From: SPJN01 sp965229935 | GTDB lineage: Bacteria; Pseudomonadota; Alphaproteobacteria; SPJN01 | Assembly: GCA_965229935.1 (NCBI GenBank) | Contig: CBDDKB010000002.1 | Location: 1,736,001 to 1,800,000 of the forward strand | Direction of reading: 5' to 3' | Length of the DNA stretch: 64,000 bases | In this document: positions 1 to 8,840 of the stretch, piece by piece | Layout: every line of letters begins with the position of its first letter | Position numbering within the stretch: position 1 is the stretch's first letter | Notes under the pieces: generated by a model | Seen by the model: only the letters and a program-made list of their open reading frames with translations | Databases searched by the model: none | What the model was told of the DNA's origin: nothing | Made by a program: the position numbers and the translations under genes

Positions 1-1
1 C

Positions 2-775
2 CGATCACGCTTTACAAGGGCGCAAATATTTGGCCTCGCCACGCTTGCCAGTGTCGCACTGATTGTACCCAGCTATGTGATCTATAAAAATGTCGGCTTC
101 CCCGACCGCGTGGCCAGCATGAATATCAGTCACACCCCACCTTATCAGTATAACATGCGGGCCTTTGCCTATAAGAAGCCCGAATTTGACGATCCGACAA
201 AGCCCAACTTGCTATTGCTTGGCAATTCGCATGCGCGCGACTTCCTTTATGTCATGCTCGAAACCGATCAGTTTGATGGCTATGAGCTATTGTATGACAA
301 TCGGGTGAAATTATGTGCCGGGTTTGAAAACCAGCCGCGCGCCCATCTGATTGACGATGCTGATGCCTTTGTGATCATCCCCGGCGCCGCCTTTACACCC
401 GGTTGCGGGATGGATTTGGATCATCCGCAATTGCGCGGCAAACCGCTTGTGGTCATCGGGCCAACCCATTTCGGCTTTAACCTCAACGCCTATATGCGCG
501 TGCCCGAAGAAAAGCGCCCCTTGCTGAACGCGCGTTTGATGCCGGACCTGATCGAAAAAAACGCCACCTATAAGGCCTATGTGCCCGCACAACACTATCT
601 TGATGTGCTGGGTATATTTAAGGCGCGCTATAACGGCCTGCCAATTTTTGACGCGCAGGGCGGTCTGGTATCACCTGACAGGCTTCACCTGACCCATGTC
701 GGGACACGCCTGTTTGCCGAGACTGTTTTGGATGATCCTGTCTGGGGTCCATTTGCCTTGGAAGCAACCGACTAG
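2..775 (+). CDS. C-terminal part of an SGNH-domain acyltransferase (partial)
   Basis: The frame is open from the first bases of the window, so the gene begins upstream. The first visible residues form a hydrophobic segment, read as the last membrane helix of an acyltransferase-3-like domain. A soluble SGNH hydrolase-like domain follows. GNSHARD near nt 221-241 is the nucleophile block, and DRLHLTHVG near the C-terminus carries the Asp-x-x-His pair. In known OafA/YrhL-type proteins such a domain transfers acetyl groups to surface polysaccharide or peptidoglycan at the outer face of the inner membrane. The target here cannot be told. The membrane acyltransferase half is outside the window, so a free-standing SGNH protein with one anchor is also possible. 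Confidence 0.75.
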   Translation, partial: RSRFTRAQIFGLATLASVALIVPSYVIYKNVGFPDRVASMNISHTPPYQYNMRAFAYKKPEFDDPTKPNLLLLGNSHARDFLYVMLETDQFDGYELLYDNRVKLCAGFENQPRAHLIDDADAFVIIPGAAFTPGCGMDLDHPQLRGKPLVVIGPTHFGFNLNAYMRVPEEKRPLLNARLMPDLIEKNATYKAYVPAQHYLDVLGIFKARYNGLPIFDAQGGLVSPDRLHLTHVGTRLFAETVLDDPVWGPFALEATD

Positions 776-938
776 CGTTTGTTCTGCTTGCATCGCCAGT
801 GTCGAGCGGGTCTAATCCACATGTGGTTGGGCAGATCGACGAGCGGAACGGGACAGCGCTATCAAAGCACAAACACATATCGATGCAGAGCAGCCTGCGG
901 CCGCCCCCACCCCCTCGCCCTCGCCTTGGCGGGAGGCG

Positions 939-2996
939 TTGTTGGGCAGCCTGTTCGGCGTCAATTCCGTTCTGTTTGCCATCGCTTTTTCAGGGGTGAT
1001 GTTCCCCGGCGGGCTTGCACCCTATTTAGGGCTGGGGATTTTAATTGGGCTGGTCGGCAATGGAGTTGTGAATATTGTCGGCGCGTTAACGAGCAAAGTG
1101 CCCTATGCGCTGTTCACCCCGCAGGACAAGGCAGGCGTGATCCTGGGCGGGATCGGGCTTAGCTTTGGCGCGGTCATTATCAGCAATCCTGATAAGGCGC
1201 CTTACTTTGCCTCAAACTTCATTGCGATGATTTGCATCGCCGCGCTGTTCACCGGGTTGATTATCTACCTTGCCGGACGGTTCAAGCTGGGGCGGGCGGC
1301 GCAAATTCTGCCCTACCCTGTGATCAGCGGCTTTCTGGCCGGGACGGGTATCTTAATGTTCAAGGCCGCCTTTGTGGTGATGCTGGATCGGCAACTGACC
1401 CTAGATGCCATGCAAGTGGTTTTTGAAACGCAACACATGATGCAATGGCTGTTGGGCTTGGGCGGGGCGGTTTGTCTGGCTTGGCTGTTACGCAAATTCC
1501 CGACCCCTATCATGTTGCCATTGGTGATGGGAATTATCACACTGTTGATCTATGGCGGCCATGCGCTTGTCCCTGAGGTCGTCAATGCAACATGGTTTTT
1601 TCAACCTTCGCCGCCTATTGGCGATCAATGGAAAAGCCTGTCGCCTACATTGCTTGACGCGCCATTCATTGCCGGGTTCACCCCCGAATTTCTGACCATC
1701 ACTTTGCTGACCATGCTGGCGGGGATTTTAAACGTCCTCGCCATTGGCATCGCACTTAAACAGGACATCAATCTTGATCAGGCGCTGAAGTCTGATGGCA
1801 TAACCAATGTCATCGGCGGCCTGTTCGGTGTGATGGCGGGGCATACCAGCAATTCCAACAGCACGATGATTTACAATATCGGCGGCCGTACCCGGCTGAT
1901 CGGTATTTGCTGCGGGATTGTCTGCCTGATCGCAGCAGGTTTTGCCCCGCAATATGCCGACAAAGTCCCGCGCGCTTTGCCCGCCGTCATCCTGTTCCTG
2001 TTTTCCGTCAACTATCTTTATGAATGGTTGTGGCAGGCCCCGCGCAACTGGCCCCTGTCTGACAGGCTGGTCACCTATATCATTATCGCGCTTGTCATCA
2101 GCTATGATCTGCTGACCGCCATCGGTGCCGGGCTGATCATTGCAACGCTGATGTTTGCCATCCGCTATAGCCGCGTGCCCATCCGCAAAAGCGAAAAACG
2201 ATTATCTCAGGTGATGAGCAAGACCGAATGGCCGCCCGAACAGCGTATGCAACTCAGCCGGGAGGGGGACGAACGGGTCATCATGACCCTGACCGGGTTC
2301 TTATTCTTCGGCTCCATCATGCGATTGGTTGACTTGATGCGCACCTATCCCGACACGGTAAGCCATGTGCATTTTGACTTTGCCGATGTCACGGGCGCTG
2401 ATTCATCAGCCACCCTCGCCATGTCGCGGCTTGATCTGATTGCCACCACCAAGGGGATCAAACTGTCCCAATCAGGCCTGTCTGAAACACTTGCCCCCTT
2501 TTTGAAAATCGATGCTGCTGCGCAATTCAAAACGCTGGATGAGGCAACGCATAATTTTGAATATGATGTTTTGGCGGATAATCTTGCGAAGACAATCACC
2601 CTGAAGGAGGGTTTGGGCGCGCTCGGCATTCCCCCTGCGGTGCAGGACCGCTTTACCCCGCTTGATCTTGCCGCAAATAGCGACCTGTTCTGTCAGGGCG
2701 AAGAAAGCGGCGACATCTATTATCTTGAATCAGGCTCGCTTGTCGTGGTCAGCGCCCAAGGCGCGGTGCTGCGCACTTTGCGCCCCGGTGTGTTGGTGGG
2801 AGAGATGGCGCGTTATGGCAACCGCATTCGCAGCGCCACCATCCGCGCCGCCGAACCAAGCAGGCTCTTTCAGCTTAGCGATGCAGATATAGACGGCCTG
2901 CCCGAAGATCTGCGTGCCAGCCTGCATGAGGCGATTGCCAGATTGCTGACCAATCGTCTGGCAGACATGACCCGGATTATGAGCCAGTCTGACTAA
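939..2996 (+). CDS. SulP-family anion transporter with STAS and cyclic-nucleotide-binding domains
   Basis: Three modules are visible in the 685 residues. Residues ~1-400 are a SulP permease core with many hydrophobic segments and an early GVMFPGGLAPYLG. Residues ~430-540 are a STAS domain. Residues ~570-685 are a Crp-like cyclic-nucleotide-binding fold with the GEMARYGNRIRSAT phosphate-cassette-like stretch. SulP proteins move sulfate, bicarbonate or dicarboxylates; the anion here is unknown. The fused nucleotide domain suggests gating by cAMP/cGMP or a purely structural role. The start is doubtful. The only start codon near the first helix is TTG 939, with GGGAGG almost touching it, while the same frame stays open back to 816 with about 40 plausible residues but no ATG, GTG or TTG. 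Confidence 0.85.
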   Translation: MLGSLFGVNSVLFAIAFSGVMFPGGLAPYLGLGILIGLVGNGVVNIVGALTSKVPYALFTPQDKAGVILGGIGLSFGAVIISNPDKAPYFASNFIAMICIAALFTGLIIYLAGRFKLGRAAQILPYPVISGFLAGTGILMFKAAFVVMLDRQLTLDAMQVVFETQHMMQWLLGLGGAVCLAWLLRKFPTPIMLPLVMGIITLLIYGGHALVPEVVNATWFFQPSPPIGDQWKSLSPTLLDAPFIAGFTPEFLTITLLTMLAGILNVLAIGIALKQDINLDQALKSDGITNVIGGLFGVMAGHTSNSNSTMIYNIGGRTRLIGICCGIVCLIAAGFAPQYADKVPRALPAVILFLFSVNYLYEWLWQAPRNWPLSDRLVTYIIIALVISYDLLTAIGAGLIIATLMFAIRYSRVPIRKSEKRLSQVMSKTEWPPEQRMQLSREGDERVIMTLTGFLFFGSIMRLVDLMRTYPDTVSHVHFDFADVTGADSSATLAMSRLDLIATTKGIKLSQSGLSETLAPFLKIDAAAQFKTLDEATHNFEYDVLADNLAKTITLKEGLGALGIPPAVQDRFTPLDLAANSDLFCQGEESGDIYYLESGSLVVVSAQGAVLRTLRPGVLVGEMARYGNRIRSATIRAAEPSRLFQLSDADIDGLPEDLRASLHEAIARLLTNRLADMTRIMSQSD

Positions 2997-3010
2997 CCCG
3001 GATCTCGCTC

Positions 3011-3793
3011 CTAAATCGCCAAGCCTGATGCGCCGCCATCCACACGGATTGACGTGCCTGACACCGCATCGCTGACCGGGCTTGCCAAGAATGTGACGAG
3101 CGCGGCGACTTCTTCCCGCGTTGTCAATCGGCCTGAGGCTGTCGGCATTTCCTGCGTGGCGAGCGCGGTCTCAACACTGGGCCAATCGTCGGGCAGGCCC
3201 TTTCGCTTGGCGCGCGCACAATAGGCGGCGATGACTTCATCCGTTGCAATCAGGCCGGGGGCCACAAGATTAACGCCCACCCCCTTGCCCAACAGGTCCT
3301 TGGCGAGTGAGCCGAACATGGTCTGCATCGCGCCCTTACTGGCATAATAATGCGGCATGACCTTATTGGGGATCAGCGCACCAATCGTTGAAAGGCCAAT
3401 GATACGGCCCCAGCCCTGCGCCTCCATATCCGGACGGGCCCGATCAATCAGACGTACGGCGGTCAAAACATTCTGATTATACATTGTAAGCCAGTCGTCC
3501 GTCGGCAGCTTGCCCCATTTGGCAGGGGCAGCCCCACCCAGATTGGCAATCAGAATATCGACCGCGCCCGCAGCCGCCATCACCTGATCAGCACCTTCGT
3601 CTGTTTCAAGGTCCCCCGGCGCACAAATCGCCCCCGCTGGCAATAGCGCCATTGTCTCCGCACAGGCGTCCTGATCCGGGCCGTGGACAATGACCACCGC
3701 GCCCTCATCCGCCAGTGCCTTGGCGATAATCTGTCCGGTGCCGCGGTTTGCCCCCGATACCAACGCCCGTTTTCCCTGTAATTTCAGGTCCAT
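3011..3793 (-). CDS. SDR-family oxidoreductase
   Basis: A classical short-chain dehydrogenase of 260 residues. The cofactor loop is SGANRGTGQ near residue 17, ANLGG stands in place of the usual NNAG, and the catalytic YYASK follows a Ser in LSTIG. The C-terminus ends in the common SGTSIRVDGG pattern. It should oxidise or reduce a hydroxyl/keto group with NAD(P). ATG 3793 is preceded by AGGAAAGGA at good spacing. A longer open frame back to 4405 overlaps the divergent flavoprotein gene and is rejected. It shares a promoter region with that gene, which suggests both belong to the same catabolic set; the substrate is not evident. Confidence 0.88.
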   Translation of the reverse strand: MDLKLQGKRALVSGANRGTGQIIAKALADEGAVVIVHGPDQDACAETMALLPAGAICAPGDLETDEGADQVMAAAGAVDILIANLGGAAPAKWGKLPTDDWLTMYNQNVLTAVRLIDRARPDMEAQGWGRIIGLSTIGALIPNKVMPHYYASKGAMQTMFGSLAKDLLGKGVGVNLVAPGLIATDEVIAAYCARAKRKGLPDDWPSVETALATQEMPTASGRLTTREEVAALVTFLASPVSDAVSGTSIRVDGGASGLAI

Positions 3794-3875
3794 AAACCAT
3801 CCTTTCCTGTTCAGGGCAGCATAAAGACCTGTCGCGATGCTTAAAATACTCAATTTTATGGTCATTTTTTGCTTT

Positions 3876-3909
3876 TTTGCGTAAATCCGGCATGCTATTT
3901 CTACGCAAA
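3876..3909. promoter_or_regulatory. inverted repeat TTTGCGTA-N18-TACGCAAA in a divergent promoter
   Basis: Two perfect 8-base arms at 3876-3883 and 3902-3909 flank 18 bases, between the SDR gene and the flavoprotein gene. Related half-sites occur at 23330-23337 and 23395-23400, between the kstD-like gene and the ferredoxin gene. The position suggests a regulator site. No binding protein can be assigned. Confidence 0.4.
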
Positions 3910-3931
3910 CGATTAAAACAGGGTGGATTTG

Positions 3932-5635
3932 ATGAACGGGGAACAGGCCAACACGGCCTATTCGGATTTTTACGCTGATTTCTATGACAGCGCCCAGATT
4001 GGTGAGGCAATCCGAACCGACAGCGTAGAAGGCGTCGAATGGGACGACCAGTTCGACGTGGTGGTCGTCGGCTTTGGCGGCGCAGGCGTTGCCGCCGCGA
4101 TTGAGGCGCGCGATCAAGGTGCCGCCGTCGCTGCGATCGATCGTTTTGAAGGGGGCGGGGCAACCGCCACCAGCGGCTCCGTCCTCTATGCGGGTGGCGG
4201 CACCGACCTGCAAAAACAGAGCAATATCGAAGACAGTCCTGACATTATGGAAGCCTATTTGCGTGACGAGGTGGGGGAGGTTGTCCGCCCCAAAACGCTG
4301 CGCGCCTTTTGCCAAAACTCTGTCGCCAATTATGAATGGGCGAAACAAAATGGCGTCCGCTTTGGCGGCAAGGCCCTGCCCGGCAAAACCACCTATCCGC
4401 CGCATGGCTATGGCCTATATTTTTCAGGCAATGAATCTGTGAAAAGCAATCAGGACCGCGCACCCGCCGCCCAACGCGGCCATGTTGCCGCCGGGATCAG
4501 CCGCTGGTCAGCCTTCGGCCCCGCCTTTTACGGTCCACAAAAAAAGATGGCGCTTAAGAAAGGCGTGCGCCTGTTGAAACAAAGCCGCGCCACGCGCCTT
4601 GTCTGTGACACGACAGGCCGCGTTGTGGGGGTAGAGCTGATGGTGGTACATGGCATTTGGCCCGCACTCAAACACCGATTGCTGAACCGCCTGATCGTCA
4701 AGGCCCATATGTTCAGCGCCGATCATGCCGACAAGTTGCGCCAAAAGGTGAAGGTGATTGAGGCAACACACGTCCGCCGTAAACTGATCCGTGCCAACAA
4801 GGGCGTGGTGATCAGCGCCGGGGGCTTTATCTTTAACCGCCACATGATCGAACAACTCACCCACAATTTCCGCCGCGCCTTCAGGCTGGGCACAACGGGG
4901 GATGATGGGTCCGGCATTTTATTGGGCGCGTCGGCTGGCGGCAGGCTCGACCGGATGGGACATGCCTCGGCTTGGCGTTTTATCAATCCGCCTGCAAGCT
5001 GGCCCAAGGCGATCCTGATCAACCGTAAGGGCGAGCGCTATGTGAACGAGGCTTGTTATGGCGCCACCATCGGCGCGCCCATGTTTGAACAGCATGAGGG
5101 GCAGGCCATCCTGATCATGGATGACAAAATCTTCCAGCAGTCGCGCAAGGAAGTCACCAGTAAAACCGCGCGGCCTGTCACCATCCTGCAAACCAAGGCC
5201 GCCTTTTGGACAGCCCATAAAGAAGCACCAAGCGTTGCGGAGCTTGCCAAGCGAATCAAAGCAGACCCGGACACACTGCAAGCCACGATTGACCAGTATA
5301 ACAAGATCGCAGCGGGCGAAGCACAAGACCCGTTTGGCAAAGACCCGTCTGAATGTTTGCCCATCGGGGATGGCCCCTATCACGCCATTGATATGTCTGC
5401 CGGGCGCGGCGGCGTCACCCCCTGCATCACGCTGGGCGGGTTGGTGGTCGATGAGGACACAGGCGCGGTGCAGGATCATGAGGGCGAGGCTATTGCCGGG
5501 CTTTATGCAGCAGGACGGTCTGCCGTGGGCATTGCTTCCAACACTTATTTAAGCGGCCTGTCGCTTGCTGACGGTCTGTTTTCAGGCCGCCGAGCCGGTC
5601 ATCACGCCGCCACCGGGAAAAACCTCTATAGCTAG
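3932..5635 (+). CDS. FAD-dependent oxidoreductase of the KstD / fumarate-reductase flavoprotein superfamily
   Basis: A 567-residue flavoprotein. A Rossmann FAD motif (VVVGFGGAGVAAA) lies near residue 45, preceded by a ~35-residue extension. A TSGSVLYAGGG segment follows, and the FAD/active-site C-terminus reads GLYAAGRSAVGIASNTYLSG. Members include 3-ketosteroid dehydrogenases and fumarate-reductase-like enzymes. The gene is much less KstD-like than the copy at 21.6-23.3 kb, so its reaction is open. ATG 3932 has GGGTGG six bases upstream; an in-frame GTG at 3923 is an alternative. It diverges from an SDR gene and is followed by another SDR and methylmalonyl-CoA epimerase, which fits a steroid or isoprenoid catabolic unit. 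Confidence 0.85.
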   Translation: MNGEQANTAYSDFYADFYDSAQIGEAIRTDSVEGVEWDDQFDVVVVGFGGAGVAAAIEARDQGAAVAAIDRFEGGGATATSGSVLYAGGGTDLQKQSNIEDSPDIMEAYLRDEVGEVVRPKTLRAFCQNSVANYEWAKQNGVRFGGKALPGKTTYPPHGYGLYFSGNESVKSNQDRAPAAQRGHVAAGISRWSAFGPAFYGPQKKMALKKGVRLLKQSRATRLVCDTTGRVVGVELMVVHGIWPALKHRLLNRLIVKAHMFSADHADKLRQKVKVIEATHVRRKLIRANKGVVISAGGFIFNRHMIEQLTHNFRRAFRLGTTGDDGSGILLGASAGGRLDRMGHASAWRFINPPASWPKAILINRKGERYVNEACYGATIGAPMFEQHEGQAILIMDDKIFQQSRKEVTSKTARPVTILQTKAAFWTAHKEAPSVAELAKRIKADPDTLQATIDQYNKIAAGEAQDPFGKDPSECLPIGDGPYHAIDMSAGRGGVTPCITLGGLVVDEDTGAVQDHEGEAIAGLYAAGRSAVGIASNTYLSGLSLADGLFSGRRAGHHAATGKNLYS

Positions 5636-5722
5636 GATAAAAGCGCATCTCAGCGAAGGGCCCAAACAAAGTGAAGGCCCGAAAGCGATAAAAGATGCCG
5701 CGCAAAATTAAGGAGAAACAAC

Positions 5723-6526
5723 ATGGATCGTTTGAAAGATAAAATCGCCATCGTCACTGGCGGGGCCAGTGGCATCGGCGAAGCCACCGCACGGCTGTTC
5801 GTAGAAGAAGGCGCAAAGGTCGTCATCACCGACATTGATGCAGAGGCCGGCCAAAAGGCAGCCGATGAAATCGGCGCAGGTGCTGAATTCATGGCGCAGG
5901 ATGTAACAAGCTATGAAGGCTGGGCCGCGCTTGCCGATGCGGTTGAGGCAAAGCACGGCACGATTGATGTGCTGGTCAACAATGCAGGTACGCTGAAATT
6001 TTGTGGCCTGACCGACCTGACCGAAGCTGACATGCGCAAGATCATCGACATCAACCTGATGGGCGTCATGTATGGCACGCAGGCAGTAGCGCGGGTCATG
6101 CTGAAACATCAGGCAGGCTCCATCGTCAACGTGTCATCGGTTGATGGGCTGACAGCGGCCAATGCCCTTGCCCCCTATTGCGCATCAAAATGGGGTGTGC
6201 GCGGCTTTACCAAGGCAGCAGCGCTAGAACTGGGCCATCAGGGCATTCGCGTTAACTCTATTCATCCGGGCGGCGTCTTTACGCCGCTGGCAAATCGCAT
6301 GGGCCAAACCAAGGAAAGTTTTGACAATGGGTTCAAGATTTTTGCCGCCCAACGGTCCTGCTATCCGGTTGAGATTGCGCAAGGTATTTTGTACTTCGCC
6401 TCTGACGAGGGGGCCTATTGCATGGGCTCAGAACTCGCGATTGATGGCGGTATGGTCGCGGGCCATTATTATGGCGCCCTGCCCGGCGCGCCAGAGGCCT
6501 TGATTCCCCCCCAAATGAAGAAGTAG
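5723..6526 (+). CDS. SDR-family oxidoreductase, hydroxysteroid-dehydrogenase-like
   Basis: A 267-residue short-chain dehydrogenase with TGGASGIG at residues ~12-19, a DI pair after the second strand that usually indicates NAD preference, NNAG near residue 90, and catalytic Ser plus YCASK. The C-terminus carries MGSELAIDGG. Family members include 3-alpha/20-beta- and 7-alpha-hydroxysteroid dehydrogenases, but many unrelated alcohol dehydrogenases look the same, so steroid specificity is inferred only from context. AAGGAG sits upstream of ATG 5723. It lies 87 bases after the flavoprotein gene and 40 bases before the epimerase gene on the same strand, so the three probably form one transcript. 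Confidence 0.88.
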   Translation: MDRLKDKIAIVTGGASGIGEATARLFVEEGAKVVITDIDAEAGQKAADEIGAGAEFMAQDVTSYEGWAALADAVEAKHGTIDVLVNNAGTLKFCGLTDLTEADMRKIIDINLMGVMYGTQAVARVMLKHQAGSIVNVSSVDGLTAANALAPYCASKWGVRGFTKAAALELGHQGIRVNSIHPGGVFTPLANRMGQTKESFDNGFKIFAAQRSCYPVEIAQGILYFASDEGAYCMGSELAIDGGMVAGHYYGALPGAPEALIPPQMKK

Positions 6527-6566
6527 TCTGCGCCCACCTTGAAATTTTGAGTGCAGGAGTACCCCC

Positions 6567-6989
6567 ATGATTGGCAAGCTAAACCATGTCGGCGTCGCCA
6601 CCCCGTCCATCGAAGAAAGCGTCAAGCTTTACCGCGATGTGCTGGGCGCGACCAAAATCCACGAAAAATTCTCCATGCCTGAACAGGGCGTGTGGGTCTG
6701 CTTTGTGGACTTGCCCAATTCACAGATTGAGTTGATTGAGCCTTTCGGCGATGACAGCCCGATCCACGGCTTTTTGAAAAACAATCCCAATGGCGGTCAG
6801 CATCATGTCTGCTTTGAAGTCAAAGACATCATCGCCGCCCGCGATGAGATGAAGGCCAAAGGCGCCCGCATTTTGGGCACGGGGGAGCCACGCATCGGTG
6901 CCCATGGGGAGCCGATCATCTTTGTCCACCCCAAAGATATGGGCGGCGTTTTGGTTGAACTGATGCAGGAGCCTAAGGGCGCGCACTAG
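6567..6989 (+). CDS. mce: methylmalonyl-CoA epimerase
   Basis: A 140-residue vicinal-oxygen-chelate protein of the usual epimerase length. NHVGVATPSIEES at the N-terminus and HHVCFEVKDI in the second half carry the metal-binding His residues, and VLVELMQ near the end supplies the Glu ligand. The family interconverts (S)- and (R)-methylmalonyl-CoA between propionyl-CoA carboxylase and methylmalonyl-CoA mutase. The start has GCAGGAG nine bases upstream. It closes the flavoprotein-SDR unit and faces a chsH2-chsH1-ltp2 block whose expected product includes propionyl-CoA, so a role in clearing that propionyl-CoA is a reasonable inference. A general glyoxalase-family role is the less likely alternative. 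Confidence 0.85.
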   Translation: MIGKLNHVGVATPSIEESVKLYRDVLGATKIHEKFSMPEQGVWVCFVDLPNSQIELIEPFGDDSPIHGFLKNNPNGGQHHVCFEVKDIIAARDEMKAKGARILGTGEPRIGAHGEPIIFVHPKDMGGVLVELMQEPKGAH

Positions 6990-7075
6990 TTTTTTGCTTT
7001 ATCGGGGATAAGGCGCTGACGCACCATCCCCTCCGCGCGAAAGCACGAGGCCACAAGGGCCTAGTTACAAGACAT

Positions 7076-7105
7076 AAAAAGGCGGCCTCAACCGGGCCGC
7101 CTTTT
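7076..7105. terminator. bidirectional intrinsic terminator
   Basis: An 11-base stem, AAAAGGCGGCC paired with GGCCGCCTTTT, has a short loop and runs of A and T on its two sides. It lies between two convergent genes and can end transcription from both. Confidence 0.85.
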
Positions 7106-7120
7106 CTATTCCAAAACCTT

Positions 7121-7204
7121 CACCCCGGACTTGATCCGGGGTCCATAGTGACTATCAACCGCTGTAATGGATCCCGGATAAGGCTATCGCCTTTCCGGGA
7201 TGAC
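7121..7204. repeat. interspersed double-hairpin repeat, family A copy 1
   Basis: Two hairpins in tandem. CCCCGGA-N5-TCCGGGG lies at 7123-7141, and a longer ATCCCGGA...TCCGGGAT hairpin ends at 7202. The element is bounded by CACC and ATGACG. Related copies occur at 14937, 19398, 20607, 41664, 41815 and 51374, all intergenic. Confidence 0.8.
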
Positions 7205-7213
7205 GACTTAAGC

Positions 7214-8395
7214 TCATCCCCGTTCCAAAATCGCGCAGCCATTCGGCACGCCGGGCGCAGCGGTGACAAGCACATGATCCACGTCGCCCTGCTGATTGAC
7301 GGATGACCCACGGATCTGGCGCACCGCTTCGGCGATGCCGTTCAACCCGTGAATATAGGCTTCGCCCAATTGGCCGCCATGGGGGTTCACAGGCAGCTTG
7401 CCGCCACGCGTGATATGGCCTTCGCGCACAAAGTCAGGTGCCTCACCCACCTCGCAAAAACCAAAGGCTTCAAGCTGGGGCAAAATCCACGGGCTGAAAT
7501 GGTCATAAAGGCAAGCAACGTCAATATCATCCGGCGTTAGCCCCGCCATTTGATAAAGCTCCTTCGCCGCCACATCCATTTCAGGCACGCCGGTGATCGT
7601 GTCGCCATAATAGGGCGTCATCATCTGCGTGTCGGGTACAGCGGCCTGCCGCGCACCCGCAATCAGCGCAGGCGTATGTTTCAAATCTTTCGCCCGTTCC
7701 GCCGATGTGATGACAAAGGCAACTGCCCCATCACTTTCCTGACAGCAATCAAGCAGGCGCACCGGATCAGCAATCATGCGCGAGTTTGCGTGATCTTCGA
7801 GCGTAATCGGTTTTTCATAAAAGAAGGCCGCCGGGTTAGTGCTTGCAAAGTCGCGCATCGACACGGCGATGCGGCCAAAATCCTGCTCCGTCGCCCCATA
7901 TTCATGCATATAGCGCCGCGCTGACATGGCAATCCACGCCGCAGGCGTCATAAACCCATAGGGGAAGTAATGCGAAAAATGGATGATGTTGGGATTGGTC
8001 GGCTCATTATTCAAAAGCTGCCCATTGCCAAAGCGATAGCCTGACCGTTCGTTTAGCGCGCGGTAGTAAACCACCACATCGCACAGGCCCGACGCAATCG
8101 CAGTCGTGGCATGAACCAAGGGACCGCAAGCTGCCCCGCCGCCATATTCTGTGCGGGCAAAGAATTTCAGGTCCTTACCGCCCAGCATGGTTTGCAGGGT
8201 AATTTCCCAGTTATTGTCCATTGAAAAGCTGACCATGCCGTCAACGTCAGCCATGGATAGCCCGCAATCATCAAGCGCGCCTTTGATCGCCTCTGCCGCC
8301 AGTTGCAATTCTGAACGGCCTGAGTTTTTTGAAAATTCGGTTGCCCCGATCCCGGCAATGGCTGCCTTGCGAGACATGAAATGTGTATCTGTCAT
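7214..8395 (-). CDS. thiolase-like lipid-transfer protein / putative steroid side-chain aldolase (Ltp2-like)
   Basis: A 393-residue thiolase-superfamily protein of the SCP-x/Ltp type. It starts with AAIAGIGATEFSKNSGRSE and ends with an NPHGGQLGEAYIHG block typical of this group. The usual thiolase active-site Cys context is not evident, as in Ltp2-type retro-aldolases. In Mycobacterium, Ltp2 works with the DUF35 domain of ChsH2 to split a C3-side-chain hydroxyacyl-CoA into androstenedione and propionyl-CoA. Here it is the third gene of a chsH2-chsH1-ltp2 series with gaps of 12-13 bases, matching the mycobacterial order. GAGGGAGAC precedes ATG 8395. A paralogue lies at 13276-14439. The exact substrate is inferred. 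Confidence 0.82.
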   Translation of the reverse strand: MTDTHFMSRKAAIAGIGATEFSKNSGRSELQLAAEAIKGALDDCGLSMADVDGMVSFSMDNNWEITLQTMLGGKDLKFFARTEYGGGAACGPLVHATTAIASGLCDVVVYYRALNERSGYRFGNGQLLNNEPTNPNIIHFSHYFPYGFMTPAAWIAMSARRYMHEYGATEQDFGRIAVSMRDFASTNPAAFFYEKPITLEDHANSRMIADPVRLLDCCQESDGAVAFVITSAERAKDLKHTPALIAGARQAAVPDTQMMTPYYGDTITGVPEMDVAAKELYQMAGLTPDDIDVACLYDHFSPWILPQLEAFGFCEVGEAPDFVREGHITRGGKLPVNPHGGQLGEAYIHGLNGIAEAVRQIRGSSVNQQGDVDHVLVTAAPGVPNGCAILERG

Positions 8396-8408
8396 CTGTC
8401 TGTCTCCC

Positions 8409-8828
8409 TCAACCAGCGCCGTTTAGATCAATCCAGGCTTCGCCCGTGACGTGATAGCCCATGGCATTTTTGCCCTTGAAATCAACATGGGCAATGCCAT
8501 CGTCGAACCCGATCACCTCGCCCTGCATTGTCATGGTGTCACCGGGGAAATTGGGGCTGCCGATCTTGAACTTGATACGCTTGATTCGCGCGCCGGGCCC
8601 GGCCCACTGGGTCAGGTAACGCCCGACCATCCCGTTAGAGGTCAGCACATTCATAAACACATCAGGCGTGCCCGCATTTTGCGCCGCAGATTTGTCATGA
8701 TGAATATCCTGGAAATCCTGACTTGCCAGTGCGCCCGACACGACCAGCTTGGTCGTAATGGGAATATCAAGCTTGGGCAAATCATCACCCACAGCGACGG
8801 AAGAAATGGTTTGTGTCAAATTGCTCAT
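8409..8828 (-). CDS. chsH1: MaoC-like enoyl-CoA hydratase subunit (ChsH1-like)
   Basis: A single-hotdog protein of 139 residues. The segment QDFQDIHHDKSAAQNAG holds the Asp and His of the hydratase-2 motif (D-x4-H). In Mycobacterium, ChsH1 supplies the catalytic residues and pairs with the MaoC domain of ChsH2 to hydrate 3-oxo-pregna-4,17-diene-20-carboxyl-CoA; a similar heterodimer is expected here. It sits 12 bases after the ChsH2-like gene and 13 bases before the Ltp2-like gene. Its ATG has AAGGAGG eight bases upstream. The symbol rests on gene order plus domain type; another branched enoyl-CoA ester could be the substrate. Confidence 0.8.
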   Translation of the reverse strand: MSNLTQTISSVAVGDDLPKLDIPITTKLVVSGALASQDFQDIHHDKSAAQNAGTPDVFMNVLTSNGMVGRYLTQWAGPGARIKRIKFKIGSPNFPGDTMTMQGEVIGFDDGIAHVDFKGKNAMGYHVTGEAWIDLNGAG

Positions 8829-8840
8829 CTCATATCCTCC

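Noticed and set aside
3794..4405. The open frame of the first SDR extends far upstream, giving a 464-residue protein.
   Set aside because: The extension crosses the divergent promoter and lies antisense to the flavoprotein gene; the SDR fold starts at ATG 3793 with a good ribosome site.
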